DNA from: Gammaproteobacteria bacterium
GTDB lineage: Bacteria; Pseudomonadota; Gammaproteobacteria; UBA1113
Length of the DNA: 58,200 nucleotides
NCBI GenBank assembly: GCA_020051015.1
Contig: JAGVJQ010000033.1
Location: 1 to 58,200 of the forward strand
Direction: 5' to 3'
Shown: in pieces, positions 8,901 through 17,657 of the stretch
Layout of the letters: every line of letters starts with the position of its first letter
Numbering within the stretch: the stretch's first letter is position 1
Notes under the pieces: generated by a model
What the model saw: the letters and a program-made list of their open reading frames with translations, nothing else
Database searches by the model: none
What the model was told of the DNA's origin: nothing
Program-made: the position numbers and the translations under genes

Positions 8901-11900
8901 TTCACGGCGGAAAGAGTCTTTTTCCTTAGGCTTATTCTTGGTGAGGCTAGGTAATCGATTTCGTATCGAACTCAATCCGGCAGTAATTGCAGCTCTTAAA
9001 CCAGATTTCTGTTTGGCTTGTGATGTTGCTTCATCTGCGTGGTCAAGTGCATGAGAATGATTACCTTGGATAATAGGTGATACATCAGGTGTTTTGGCTC
9101 GAGGTAATTCTAAAGGTAAATGGCTATCGTCATCAAAAAAGTCATCTTCATTTTCAGAGCCAGATGCTGATTCCGATAATTCAACATCATCTGAATTATC
9201 GCTAGTTTTGTTATCAGTTTCGACAACTTTGATTGCAGCAATATTATCTAACAAATTTGCTGTTTCATTACATAATTCTTCAACTGCATTCTGGGCAGGA
9301 TTGTATATTGAAACTATACGTTGTGACGCTTGAGCATTAATGTCTTTGGGGGTATTAGCATTTTTTCCAGCTTCAACATGTGCAATGATTACATCACGTA
9401 CATTTTCTAAAACGTCAGCAATATTTTCGTTTGTTTCTGATGCAGCTGTAGGCGCTTCCTTCTTAAATGAATTTTCCGCTTCAAATTGAGCTTTTGCTTT
9501 TGGTGATGATGACTCATAAATTTGTTTCAGCTCCTCATTGGTTGTCACTGCAGCCAGAGCTTTAGCAAATTGTGCAAGTAATTCTTCGTTACTGAGTGAT
9601 TGTTTACCCTCTCCAACCTTTCTTAATGTGTTACTTAATTGTTTGATACTATCTTCTTGTGGTTTATTGTTGTTATCAATGGCTTTTTTATTAGTATGTT
9701 TAGAGGGTTGTTTTTTCCTTTTTTCTTGAACATCGGTATGAGCTTCGACTTTTCCACCACCAAGAGTATCTTGGACGGCATTAACAAATCTTGAGAAATA
9801 ACCAGGCTTAGATTTTTGTACAACTTCTGCAGTTTCTAATGAAATTGGTGGTTTTTTTGGTAAGCTTTTTTGTTCTTCAATATATTTTTCTACAGCATCC
9901 CAATTGAATAATTTATCTAATTCTGCTTTGGTAGGGGCATTGGGCGAATGTGGCTGTGAAGAGTCTTCTTGTTTGGCATTTATAGCTATATGAGTAATCT
10001 CTTGATGCGATGGTAATTCTTCTCCACTTTGGGTGGAAGATTGAACTATTTTAACTCGTTTCTGTAGCGCTAAATGATTGGTAGAAGGCTCAAGTAAAAT
10101 GTTTCGTATTTCATTATTTGTAACTACAACGCCATATTCCTCACGAAGTTTTTTCAACTGTTTGGCATGTTTAGTTGGACTTTGAGACATTGCATCTGCT
10201 CGTTCACGCGACGTTGGTAAGCTTTCCTTTGAAAAGTCATCTGAATCGAATAAATTTTCTTCTTCGAGCGAATCGACATCATCACTATCATCATGTGAAG
10301 GTAATTCAAAAGTTACCTCAAAGGATCTTACATCTGCAGAAGTGGCTGCATGAGGAATAGTGATGGCACGAAGTTTAGTATCTACCTCAACTGTAGAAAC
10401 AGCACGATCAAGTTCAGTAACTGCTCTGTTTTTGATAGGTGAAGATGAGTTATTATGGGGTAAAAAGTCTTCATCATCTTCATATTGGGTCACAACTTTC
10501 AAACATTCAGCAGCTTGTTTTTGTAAAGCTTGAATGGTATCACCAGTTTTATTTTCTTTTGCTGCTTCTGCACGAATTTGTTGTATGAGAGGTAATAACT
10601 CGTCTTGTACTCCAGAAATGGCATTGGCTCGACGTCGGCCAGATGAAGTAGACGCTAAAGAAGGTTTACTATTTTCTAATTCGGCAAGAGCATCCTCTAG
10701 TTCTTTACTTAATGTTACAAAATCGGGCTCTGCAAAAGGCGAAAGGATTTCTTGTAAAGTAGCTTCTAACGTTGTAAAAGCTCGTGTTCTATCGGATCTT
10801 GCATTCGAAGCTGTCACATTACTTGAATTTTCATCATCTAGTTTGAGTTCTGCTATTTCAGATTCTAATTCTGATAATTGAAGCTCTCTTATAATTCCTT
10901 TATTAAATTCCTCAACATCAAAAGAGCTTTCTTCACCAAGTCTTAGCGCATTAACTTCTTCTGCTAGCTTTGTTAAGTGATCTTTGGTTTCTTCAAGGTA
11001 ATTTCTTTGATAAGTTGAATTACGTATTTTTCCTTGTCTGGTCAGTAGTAAGTTCCGTACGGTATTTTTCTCAAGATGAGCATTTTGCCATGTATTCGTT
11101 TTTTGTTTTTCTTTAGTATCGGGTACTGCTACAAAATCTTGTATTTCAGGTATGTTAATGTCGAGTGTGGCAATTAAATCTAGTAAATCACTAGGAGTTG
11201 CTTCTTTAAGATCTTTAACCGTAACAATAGAACCATCAATTTCTATACCAGTATTTTCAAGTACTTCAGTTGCAGCAGAAGATGATGAACTAGCTTCATC
11301 AAAAAATGAAGTTAAATTATCTTCTGATTCTGATCGAGTAATTGGTACATTGTTTTCTACTAGTTTAATTGCGGGAGAAGCAAAAACACGTTCTATTGCT
11401 TGTTGGGCGGCTTCAGCATCATAATTTGTTATCGTATCTCTTCGACGCTGAATTTCAGTAATTAAAATTTGTCGCAATAGTGGAATCACATGATCGCGAT
11501 TTGAAGGTTTTGTGTTTATCCAATTTGATGTCGCAGGGGTAGTAGATCTTGATGTTGATGGATTATCTGCAATACTGTCAACTTTTCTAGCCTCGGCTGC
11601 AGCCCTTAAATCTGACATCGATGATGAACGTTGCAGCGGTATTTTGTCAATTGTTGGTGTAGATGTAGGTATCTCAGCCAGCTTTGCAATAGATTTAGAA
11701 CGATGTAAACGCACGGTAGGTACTGGCTTATCAAATACTGTATTAAATGATGTCTTTAATTTTTGTTGTAAGGCAAGCAGTTGTTCATCTTGTTTAAATC
11801 CAACCAATGCTTCAAAGAATTTTTTTTCGGCAGCTCGTTTTTCTTCATTAGTTAGTATTTTTTTGTCAGTTATTTTTTTTACTTTCGAATGATTCTCTAA

Positions 11901-12524
11901 TGATGCGTTATAAGCGGCTACACGTTGATCGTAATAATTGACACAATCATTTATTAAACCATCACTTATGGTAGCAGGGCTAGGCTGAATAAAACTATTA
12001 CCATTATATTTAAATTCTACCATTGCCGTCACAGGCATGGGTCGTGATACGATAACGTCGTCACCCTTCTCATTTTGGGAAGTTTTAAACAAACTAATAT
12101 TTTCGAAAATATATGAAAAATCAATGGCATTATTTTGATAACGAGAATTTGGATCAATATTAACTTCAAAAATACTTTTAGTACGAGTAGTTATGACAGT
12201 TTCGTTAGCACTGATCTTTTCTTCAATCAAAGTTGAATCACTGCCACAATTTAATTGAGGATTGACTAGTCTAATAGCATCACGAATTTTGTTATATAAA
12301 TCTCCAGCCGCATTTAAGCCACTATCCTCGCTAAATAAAAAACGATATAAAGGAGAAAACCGATTTTTGAATTCATAGTCAGCAAGTGATGGCGTTTTAT
12401 CAAGGCGAAATTGTGCTAATTGAGTTACAAAATCGGTTATTGCTGCGGGGTTATCTTTTAAATCTACGGAATTAAGTAGTGTTTCATATTCGGCTATGAT
12501 CTTGGCATCAGTTTGCTGAGCCAT
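5952..12524 (-). CDS. Giant low-complexity protein of unknown function (2190 aa), putative effector
   Basis: I do not recognise a family. The N-terminal ~270 residues look folded. Most of the rest is Ser-, Asn- and Asp/Glu-rich with many acidic serine clusters. A repeated module is visible: residues about 961-1100 and 1260-1425 both start QLSNTLR and share an IVxxIY..AV helix and an LC..xAxxxxxNI segment. Short amphipathic-plus-basic segments recur at ~908 (YFSRFVNAVQD), ~1180 (LRAAITAGLSSIRNRLPSL) and ~1735 (LFIRFINGILPDKLFKK). Residues ~1795-1850 are Pro-rich (IPVKPPKPVPPPK, SH3-ligand-like). A C-terminal ~250-residue region looks folded. No signal peptide or transmembrane helix is seen. 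It is the second gene of an operon, 21 bases after the 1533-residue gene, with no clear RBS. Effector status is inference. Confidence 0.75.
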   Translation of the reverse strand: MAQQTDAKIIAEYETLLNSVDLKDNPAAITDFVTQLAQFRLDKTPSLADYEFKNRFSPLYRFLFSEDSGLNAAGDLYNKIRDAIRLVNPQLNCGSDSTLIEEKISANETVITTRTKSIFEVNIDPNSRYQNNAIDFSYIFENISLFKTSQNEKGDDVIVSRPMPVTAMVEFKYNGNSFIQPSPATISDGLINDCVNYYDQRVAAYNASLENHSKVKKITDKKILTNEEKRAAEKKFFEALVGFKQDEQLLALQQKLKTSFNTVFDKPVPTVRLHRSKSIAKLAEIPTSTPTIDKIPLQRSSSMSDLRAAAEARKVDSIADNPSTSRSTTPATSNWINTKPSNRDHVIPLLRQILITEIQRRRDTITNYDAEAAQQAIERVFASPAIKLVENNVPITRSESEDNLTSFFDEASSSSSAATEVLENTGIEIDGSIVTVKDLKEATPSDLLDLIATLDINIPEIQDFVAVPDTKEKQKTNTWQNAHLEKNTVRNLLLTRQGKIRNSTYQRNYLEETKDHLTKLAEEVNALRLGEESSFDVEEFNKGIIRELQLSELESEIAELKLDDENSSNVTASNARSDRTRAFTTLEATLQEILSPFAEPDFVTLSKELEDALAELENSKPSLASTSSGRRRANAISGVQDELLPLIQQIRAEAAKENKTGDTIQALQKQAAECLKVVTQYEDDEDFLPHNNSSSPIKNRAVTELDRAVSTVEVDTKLRAITIPHAATSADVRSFEVTFELPSHDDSDDVDSLEEENLFDSDDFSKESLPTSRERADAMSQSPTKHAKQLKKLREEYGVVVTNNEIRNILLEPSTNHLALQKRVKIVQSSTQSGEELPSHQEITHIAINAKQEDSSQPHSPNAPTKAELDKLFNWDAVEKYIEEQKSLPKKPPISLETAEVVQKSKPGYFSRFVNAVQDTLGGGKVEAHTDVQEKRKKQPSKHTNKKAIDNNNKPQEDSIKQLSNTLRKVGEGKQSLSNEELLAQFAKALAAVTTNEELKQIYESSSPKAKAQFEAENSFKKEAPTAASETNENIADVLENVRDVIIAHVEAGKNANTPKDINAQASQRIVSIYNPAQNAVEELCNETANLLDNIAAIKVVETDNKTSDNSDDVELSESASGSENEDDFFDDDSHLPLELPRAKTPDVSPIIQGNHSHALDHADEATSQAKQKSGLRAAITAGLSSIRNRLPSLTKNKPKEKDSFRREQATINLTKLNDSDLSKQAFSSNNGNKERTDSNIIATDTTSALTVPPQKRTATLQQLSNTLRGIATSEQPINQTDVLQAIEQVMNESIQSEATPSIHGESSSLNVLAEQNDPIARQRAETQKAANHIVRQIYDQVQAVINPLNKSSPETTLRTAVKEEAFFGPPVKVEQQNNTASEIASPASAAIIDEAALRNLCSDIADAVDENISVIELSGEDEIEILVEEQQPESDSPVVNSATTNIPLVNHEQHFAALMAQHEAELVPQLHSALNKARVKNPKQEESGPKDQVDQGSSSREIPVNKIGSSSSTNIPQAGAQTLSHIHSPASESVSEHPLKLKGSVSWGPEPISTPRSSKDLNGDDQLKSKLRDEPHPQKNARIQPRKTASNSSSIIIEPATLKTIPSPNPELEELSSIDLRVNNSESNREIPVNSDNLQDIGTSSWAAAILPSQDNGASDSVFPRTQSLNDLSRVEDSPSLRGTVSALGSSNHANLGSYDEVQARQALNFRQQDSSDIHSHAANKETSSPKAQEQNLFIRFINGILPDKLFKKSKGANNNNKQGTKLKPISDSPKAISFKAENGLGENGESNGSLVTPPVNSHPIPVKPPKPVPPPKSDKKGPLPQTPNVPPASFSGVTPEQLGKSGEVSREQRRDGPPNRPPPSAPQNNHGNSSSSETRQRLQPEAKDSVVKAAIQEPNPILSYKSVSQASVINSPSLFDHVNEYSSISDNTDGLGYQINIYRPLDDSTSSNREIIRNENDEPDTPLMRNLKAWKASNKKDGIDRDYIEAEKEPEGTYIAQMEKDGKSHGEFLVYVLPDLEEQHDGKVKATGDNCNPHVYQEMLDVLTMDLKPKENASSSSSSSLSAVIKTPPLVYVTVKETMSHGQIAQVFESVLNKGCVPCIKPGQKTTQRECLEWLTHEDTASTEFKKIAATLIKQVALLSLYEHRLYQEAFDARKDRNLHLPSTPANPLPTNIEQEASNLLTLH

Positions 12525-12545
12525 GTAGTAACTTTTAATAATTAA

Positions 12546-15500
12546 CTATAAGGTAGCTTGATTATAATCATCTAAAAGATGACTATGGCGTGCGCTATTT
12601 TTTGCAAAAGTAGCTATTAATTGATTAATATGAACATTAATATTTGGGTTCTCAATTTTAAATTTAAAGTTGAATTTATAATTGTTACGATTAAATTCAA
12701 TTAAAAAGCCGCGCGCTTTAATTAATAACTCTTTATCAGATAACGGATGATTACTGTCTTGGTTAGCTAATGAGGGAGCGCTTGCCCCTTTACTTGTTAC
12801 AAGAGTATTGGTTTTTTGCAGGTTTTCAACCATAGAAGTTGCAGTAACCGGAGAAGGTGGTGAGGTTTTTTCTTTTTTTCTATTGAAGACTCTTCTTGTA
12901 GCTTTATTTACCATTTTAACGGGTGATATTGCTACTTTACCCATACGTTCCAATAAAGAAGGTGATGATGAGTTTTCCTCTTTAATTGGTGTTGTTGCTA
13001 ACTGTTTTGGTAAAGGTTTAGCATTACGCGTATTTGTTGGTGTAGACGGTGGAATATTTATGGTAGGTCGACGAATATGCGTTGTTTGTTGCGCCCATTC
13101 GATAAAACTCTTATCTTCAGGTGTTAATGATTCATCTAATTGATGCTCAACAGGTTCTTCAAATGAAGCTTCTAAAGCAGCTTGTGTTGCTGGAGAGTTA
13201 GGTAACTGACGAGTTTCTTCAGCAGTTAAGTTAGAAGCAAAATCTAATGAAAAACTTGAAGGTAATGAGGTAATTGGTTGCTGGATAGTTTGTGTAGTTT
13301 CAAACTCAGTATCAAATTCTTCTTCAGATCGTGACTCATCAGTTTCATCATAGAATTCACTTTCTTCAGCCCATTCAACATGAGTATAGTCTCCAGTTGG
13401 ATCATCATCCGAAAGGGAATTTTTGGCTTCAGCGTCCTCAAATTCAGCATCGTCGTCCTCAAAAGCGTCTAAAGCTAAAGTCTCCAGTTTTCGTTGATCG
13501 ACCGTAGCATCTTCAAACTCCGCATTATCTTCCTCATCATCACTAAATAATCTTCTGCTTATCGGATTTCTATCAAGAGGGGCAACTCGGCTCCATGGCG
13601 AAGATGCTGGTGGTGTTGCTACAATGCTTGATGGGGTTATTGCTTCAGTTCTTACTTGAGAGCTCGTTAGAGGAGTAACAGCTATAGGATTACGTCTGTC
13701 TTGTTTAGGTGTTTGTGGGAGATGTTTATCTAATTTTTCTCCAACTTTTTCTTGTTTATGCTCAATACGGCTACCAGCTTTATTAAGTTTTCGAAGATCA
13801 TGTTCTAATTGCTCTTTTTGCTCTAATAACGTTTTTGGCGAATTGCTATCCGAGTGTTGTTTAATTTTGATATCGGTTTGTTCTTGTATCGCTTCTAATT
13901 CAATCGTTTCATTTAAGTTTGCATGTTGCTCAGATAATAAAGTGGCAGCTTTCCTTAAAATCTCAATTTGTTTTTTTGTTTCATGTGAAGCATGCAAAGA
14001 AATAGGCTCTAATTGCTGCAAACACTGTTCAACATTAGATAAAGCTTGTTGCTGAGTTTGAAGAATCGCACTACGAGCTTCATTTAGCATTTTGATTTTG
14101 TTTGGTAAGGTGCTAATTCGATTCTGTAACGAAGAAATAGTTAGTTTAAGTTGTTTGATTTCTTTCTCAGTATTAATCATTATAACTAATTTATCTTTAG
14201 TCTCCGTATCAACTTTAATATCTTCTTGAATGCTATCCAATTGTTGCTGTTGAATTCGTTTTTCAACATTAAACTCTTCTATGGCAGTTACATAATCAGC
14301 CGCATCTTCTTGTTGTGAAGATAAATACTCTTGATTGGATTTTAATGCTTGTTTTTGAGTGACAAGATTATCTTGTAAAGTTTCTAGTTCTTCTTCTTTA
14401 ATCACTACTTGTTGTTTTATTCTTAGATACTCATCTTTTATTAAGCGAGCGTCCGCATTATCTATTTCATCTAATTTAGAAAATAACTCTTGATCTTCTT
14501 TCTCTTTCAGCTGTTTATTTGGCCCAATGAATAATATTTTTTCTTCAGGGAAATTATCATCATTAGTTTTAGTATCAGGGAGACCTACTATTTGAAAAAG
14601 TATCTTTCTGTTATTATTTCGTGTGGTTTCGAGTTTTTTTAACTCTGTGTTTTTTTGTTTAATTTGATTATGTAATAAAGGAATCTTATCATTACATTTG
14701 TCGATTGTTTTTCTTGCAGCGTCTATAAACCCTAATACAGTATTGTGAGAAGCCGTATTAATTTCAATTTTTTTTGAAATGGAGTCAATTATTTCTGATA
14801 TTGCAGCTTTTTCTTTTTCACTATCTTCTAATTTTGATAAGGTGCTCGCAAGCACAATTGGATAATTACTGGAGGTAACATCTCTGTTTAGCAATTCATT
14901 AACTAAATATTCATGGTTTGCCGATAATGATTTTTGTGTATTTTGTCTTGGTTCTAATAATTTAATAGCTTCATCTAATGACGCTTCGCTTGTCAAAGTT
15001 TCGCGCCAATTTTGACGTAAATTATCATATGTTTTATCAAGAATATTATTTGCTTCATTTAAAACGTCTCTAGCTTTTGCTATTTGGTGCGCATTTGCTT
15101 CAGAAGATTCAGTGTCTAATTCGCCTACATATTCTGTTTTACCCTTTGTGGACTCACTGCGATGACGATGGGGTAATTTAGGGATAGATGATAATAGTTG
15201 TTTTACCCTATTGGCACGAGATGGTGTGCTTCCACTATCTCCTGTATCCATAGAATTATCAGACACTGCAGCTGAATTGATTTTACTTGATAAAGGGGTA
15301 CTTGGTTTGCTACTTTCAATACGAACTCTTCTTGGTGTAGATGGCGAGATAATTGAAGATGATGCTTTATTGACAATAGATTCTTTAAAGGGTGCTTGTT
15401 TTTTAATTTGCTTTTCGAGTTGAGATAGCACTTTTTCGTGTTTTTTCTTTAATTCTTTATAGTTATCATTTAATGCCTTAAGTGATTCTTTTTCTTTCGA

Positions 15501-17147
15501 TGATGGTTCTTTTTTCTTTGCCTCTAATTGTGCAAGTTGCTGTTGAAGAATATCTAAAGCTGCTAGTTGGTTTTTTTCAATAACCTTTTTTGCTTCTTCT
15601 AACGAAACTAATTCAGATGTAATTTGTTCATGATCTAAAGGAAGCTCGTAAATTGGTTTCGCAATTGGAGTTAATTCATATTTTAGTGAAACTAAATTTA
15701 ATGCTGTTAGTTCTTTCAGTGTCGGTATAATATCTTCTAAAGCTTTTGTATGCTCATTATATAAAGCTTCTACTTGTCCGAATGAGGGGTTTTTATTGCC
15801 AAAAAGTGCTGGAGTATTGGCAATTGCATAAGTGGTAAATTCTTGCCGTAATGCCGCCATTTTTCCTGGATTCGACTCATTTTGCCAAGCATTTTTAAAT
15901 GTTTGATATCGATGTTCTCGTTGTCCTATAAGTGAAGTTACTTCAAGTAGAATAGATTGATAATACTCGCGTTTAACTTCATTATCTTTAATTTCAAATA
16001 CTTTATTTACTGCTTCAATTCGTGTACGCCAAGGATTTTTCTTAATATGATATTCAAATAAACTTGGCAAATGATGTTGATTATATACAATTAATTGATT
16101 TGCTTTTTTAATTTGTTCATCACATGCTGCAAGCAATTGCTCGGTTTCAGTTAATTGAACTGTAGTTTTAGTATCACGACGTGGTGGAATCGAAGGTGAC
16201 AAAGGTGTTGTTGATGAATTGGCTGGTGTTTGAGCTTGTGTTAGATCGGAATTTTTTCTTGTAGAGTTTTGTTCTTTTTTAGGTGTATGAGTGCCTAAGA
16301 AATCTTGCCGGGTGCGCGTTGGTTCAGGTTTTTTGTGATTCCATTGTTGCAGTGAGTCAAGAAAATCTTGTAAGGCAACACGATCTTCTTCTTGAGGAAA
16401 TGCTTCATGGAATAACTCTTGAAGATCTTTTTGCTCGTCAATTTCGTTGGCACTATTATTTGAAGAAGCTCGTGAACGGCTGCCTTCATCATCACTATTG
16501 ATGCCTCCGAGCTCACTATGCTGACTGCTATCCGAAGAAGAGCGACTTCGGTTATATTCATCGTCGAGGGATAATTCACTCTCACTATCTAAGCCACCAT
16601 CATCACTGGATTGACTATCACTTAATTTACGAGTTGGTTTTTTAAGAAAATCGAGGTTTATTTTACCACTTAACGCATCAGCTGCCGTTAGGGTTTTAGA
16701 ATGTGGGCGGGTGGTGTCTTCTTCATTAACTGAAGAAGGTTCAGAGTTCGATTCATCTATTGAGGATCGGCGTTCAGTTGGCTCGGCAGTAACGGCTAAA
16801 TCAGCGATTCCTTGTTGATATGAAGAAAGCGTTTGTCGTCGCTTCACAATTAAAGTTGGTTGTTCGGTAGATTGATCACGAAATTGCTCTAAGAGCTCAA
16901 TTTGTTCTTGGAACAATCCTATTTGTAATGTAAGAATTGCTAATTGATCTTGTTGCTCACCTTTTGTAGGATCAATTTTCACGCGTTTTATTAATGTTTT
17001 CACGTTCTTTACTTGAGATTTAAATCCCGCAAGATCAATGTCTGGTATCAACTTATCACCTTCCAGAAAAGGGGCAATAGTTTCTTCAGCTCGAGCACAA
17101 GCAGCAATTAAAAAAGATAGTTGATTACTAGATTCTTCGCCTGACAT
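12546..17147 (-). CDS. Giant coiled-coil, Ser/acid-rich protein of unknown function (1533 aa), putative effector
   Basis: No known family is recognised. Residues ~130-260 are a Ser/Asp/Glu/Arg-rich low-complexity tract. Heptad-rich coiled coils are likely at ~509-582 and ~720-1150 (runs of E, K, Q, L). Residues ~1200-1300 are strongly acidic with a repeated AEFEDA motif. Two short basic-hydrophobic segments, ~646 (VKQLLSSIPKLPHRHR) and ~1400 (SLLERMGKVAISPVKM), resemble those in the downstream 2190-residue protein, hinting at common ancestry or common targeting. The start at 17147 has a strong RBS (GGGAGG). It is the first gene of the two-gene operon, and a PmrA-box-like sequence lies 46-65 bases upstream. 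No signal peptide is seen. Function is unknown. Confidence 0.75.
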   Translation of the reverse strand: MSGEESSNQLSFLIAACARAEETIAPFLEGDKLIPDIDLAGFKSQVKNVKTLIKRVKIDPTKGEQQDQLAILTLQIGLFQEQIELLEQFRDQSTEQPTLIVKRRQTLSSYQQGIADLAVTAEPTERRSSIDESNSEPSSVNEEDTTRPHSKTLTAADALSGKINLDFLKKPTRKLSDSQSSDDGGLDSESELSLDDEYNRSRSSSDSSQHSELGGINSDDEGSRSRASSNNSANEIDEQKDLQELFHEAFPQEEDRVALQDFLDSLQQWNHKKPEPTRTRQDFLGTHTPKKEQNSTRKNSDLTQAQTPANSSTTPLSPSIPPRRDTKTTVQLTETEQLLAACDEQIKKANQLIVYNQHHLPSLFEYHIKKNPWRTRIEAVNKVFEIKDNEVKREYYQSILLEVTSLIGQREHRYQTFKNAWQNESNPGKMAALRQEFTTYAIANTPALFGNKNPSFGQVEALYNEHTKALEDIIPTLKELTALNLVSLKYELTPIAKPIYELPLDHEQITSELVSLEEAKKVIEKNQLAALDILQQQLAQLEAKKKEPSSKEKESLKALNDNYKELKKKHEKVLSQLEKQIKKQAPFKESIVNKASSSIISPSTPRRVRIESSKPSTPLSSKINSAAVSDNSMDTGDSGSTPSRANRVKQLLSSIPKLPHRHRSESTKGKTEYVGELDTESSEANAHQIAKARDVLNEANNILDKTYDNLRQNWRETLTSEASLDEAIKLLEPRQNTQKSLSANHEYLVNELLNRDVTSSNYPIVLASTLSKLEDSEKEKAAISEIIDSISKKIEINTASHNTVLGFIDAARKTIDKCNDKIPLLHNQIKQKNTELKKLETTRNNNRKILFQIVGLPDTKTNDDNFPEEKILFIGPNKQLKEKEDQELFSKLDEIDNADARLIKDEYLRIKQQVVIKEEELETLQDNLVTQKQALKSNQEYLSSQQEDAADYVTAIEEFNVEKRIQQQQLDSIQEDIKVDTETKDKLVIMINTEKEIKQLKLTISSLQNRISTLPNKIKMLNEARSAILQTQQQALSNVEQCLQQLEPISLHASHETKKQIEILRKAATLLSEQHANLNETIELEAIQEQTDIKIKQHSDSNSPKTLLEQKEQLEHDLRKLNKAGSRIEHKQEKVGEKLDKHLPQTPKQDRRNPIAVTPLTSSQVRTEAITPSSIVATPPASSPWSRVAPLDRNPISRRLFSDDEEDNAEFEDATVDQRKLETLALDAFEDDDAEFEDAEAKNSLSDDDPTGDYTHVEWAEESEFYDETDESRSEEEFDTEFETTQTIQQPITSLPSSFSLDFASNLTAEETRQLPNSPATQAALEASFEEPVEHQLDESLTPEDKSFIEWAQQTTHIRRPTINIPPSTPTNTRNAKPLPKQLATTPIKEENSSSPSLLERMGKVAISPVKMVNKATRRVFNRKKEKTSPPSPVTATSMVENLQKTNTLVTSKGASAPSLANQDSNHPLSDKELLIKARGFLIEFNRNNYKFNFKFKIENPNINVHINQLIATFAKNSARHSHLLDDYNQATL

Positions 17148-17192
17148 AACAGCCTCCCGTGGCTGAGCATTTAATTTCTTATAAATGGATAA

Positions 17193-17212
17193 GTTAATAT
17201 AGTCTTAATATT
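17193..17212. promoter_or_regulatory. Candidate PmrA-box-like tandem site
   Basis: The top strand reads GTTAATATA-GT-CTTAATATT: two TTAAT half sites 11 bases apart, matching the published Legionella/Coxiella PmrA consensus (cTTAATatT-N2-cTTAATatT) at 16 of 18 positions. It lies 46 bases upstream of the 1533-residue gene, but the better-scoring orientation points towards pilV. TTAA is self-complementary, so the reverse strand also shows 11-base spacing, with a poorer match. That a PmrA regulator exists in this genome is assumed. Confidence 0.45.
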
Positions 17213-17336
17213 GTACTAAAGCAATAGATCGGGTGAAGCATACCGTGGTCTATCAATGACATTTATTTTCAATGTATTGCTTTTTACAAGCCAATTTTAT
17301 ATTATTTAAATAATTTAATAAATATGCGTAAATGAA

Positions 17337-17657
17337 ATGTTCAAGAATGGATTTTCTTTATTAGAAGTACTGCTTAGTCTGGCTATTTTCTCTATCGGAT
17401 TATTGGGATTGTTAAAATTGCAAACAATTTCCATGCAGTCTGCCTATGCCTCAATGCTACGGGCGCAGGGGCAAATTCAGTTGACCAATTTTGCAGAAGA
17501 ATTAATGTTGCCTGTCGTACCTGATATAGCGACGTGGCAGATGAGTAATGCCGGTTATTTGCCGCTGAGTCAGAGTAGATTAACCGGTAATCAAATCCGT
17601 TTAGTATGGCAAACCTATGGTGAAGTAGAGGGATTAACTTTACGGGTGACAAGTTGA
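17337..17657 (+). CDS. pilV: Type IV pilus minor pilin PilV-like, short
   Basis: The protein starts MFKNGFSLLEVLLSLAIFSI, a class III prepilin signal: the PilD peptidase would cut between Gly and Phe, and Glu5 of the mature chain is present. A hydrophobic helix follows. At 106 residues it is shorter than usual PilV proteins (roughly 150-180). The globular part is small but has no internal stop, so it may be reduced rather than broken. It is translationally coupled to pilW (the TTG start overlaps the TGA stop). Minor pilins prime assembly of the pilus tip. Confidence 0.8.
   Translation: MFKNGFSLLEVLLSLAIFSIGLLGLLKLQTISMQSAYASMLRAQGQIQLTNFAEELMLPVVPDIATWQMSNAGYLPLSQSRLTGNQIRLVWQTYGEVEGLTLRVTS

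Noticed and set aside
6332..11892. Several 60-130 codon forward frames inside the 2190-residue gene
   Set aside because: They lie antisense to a single uninterrupted long gene, without RBS or recognisable products.
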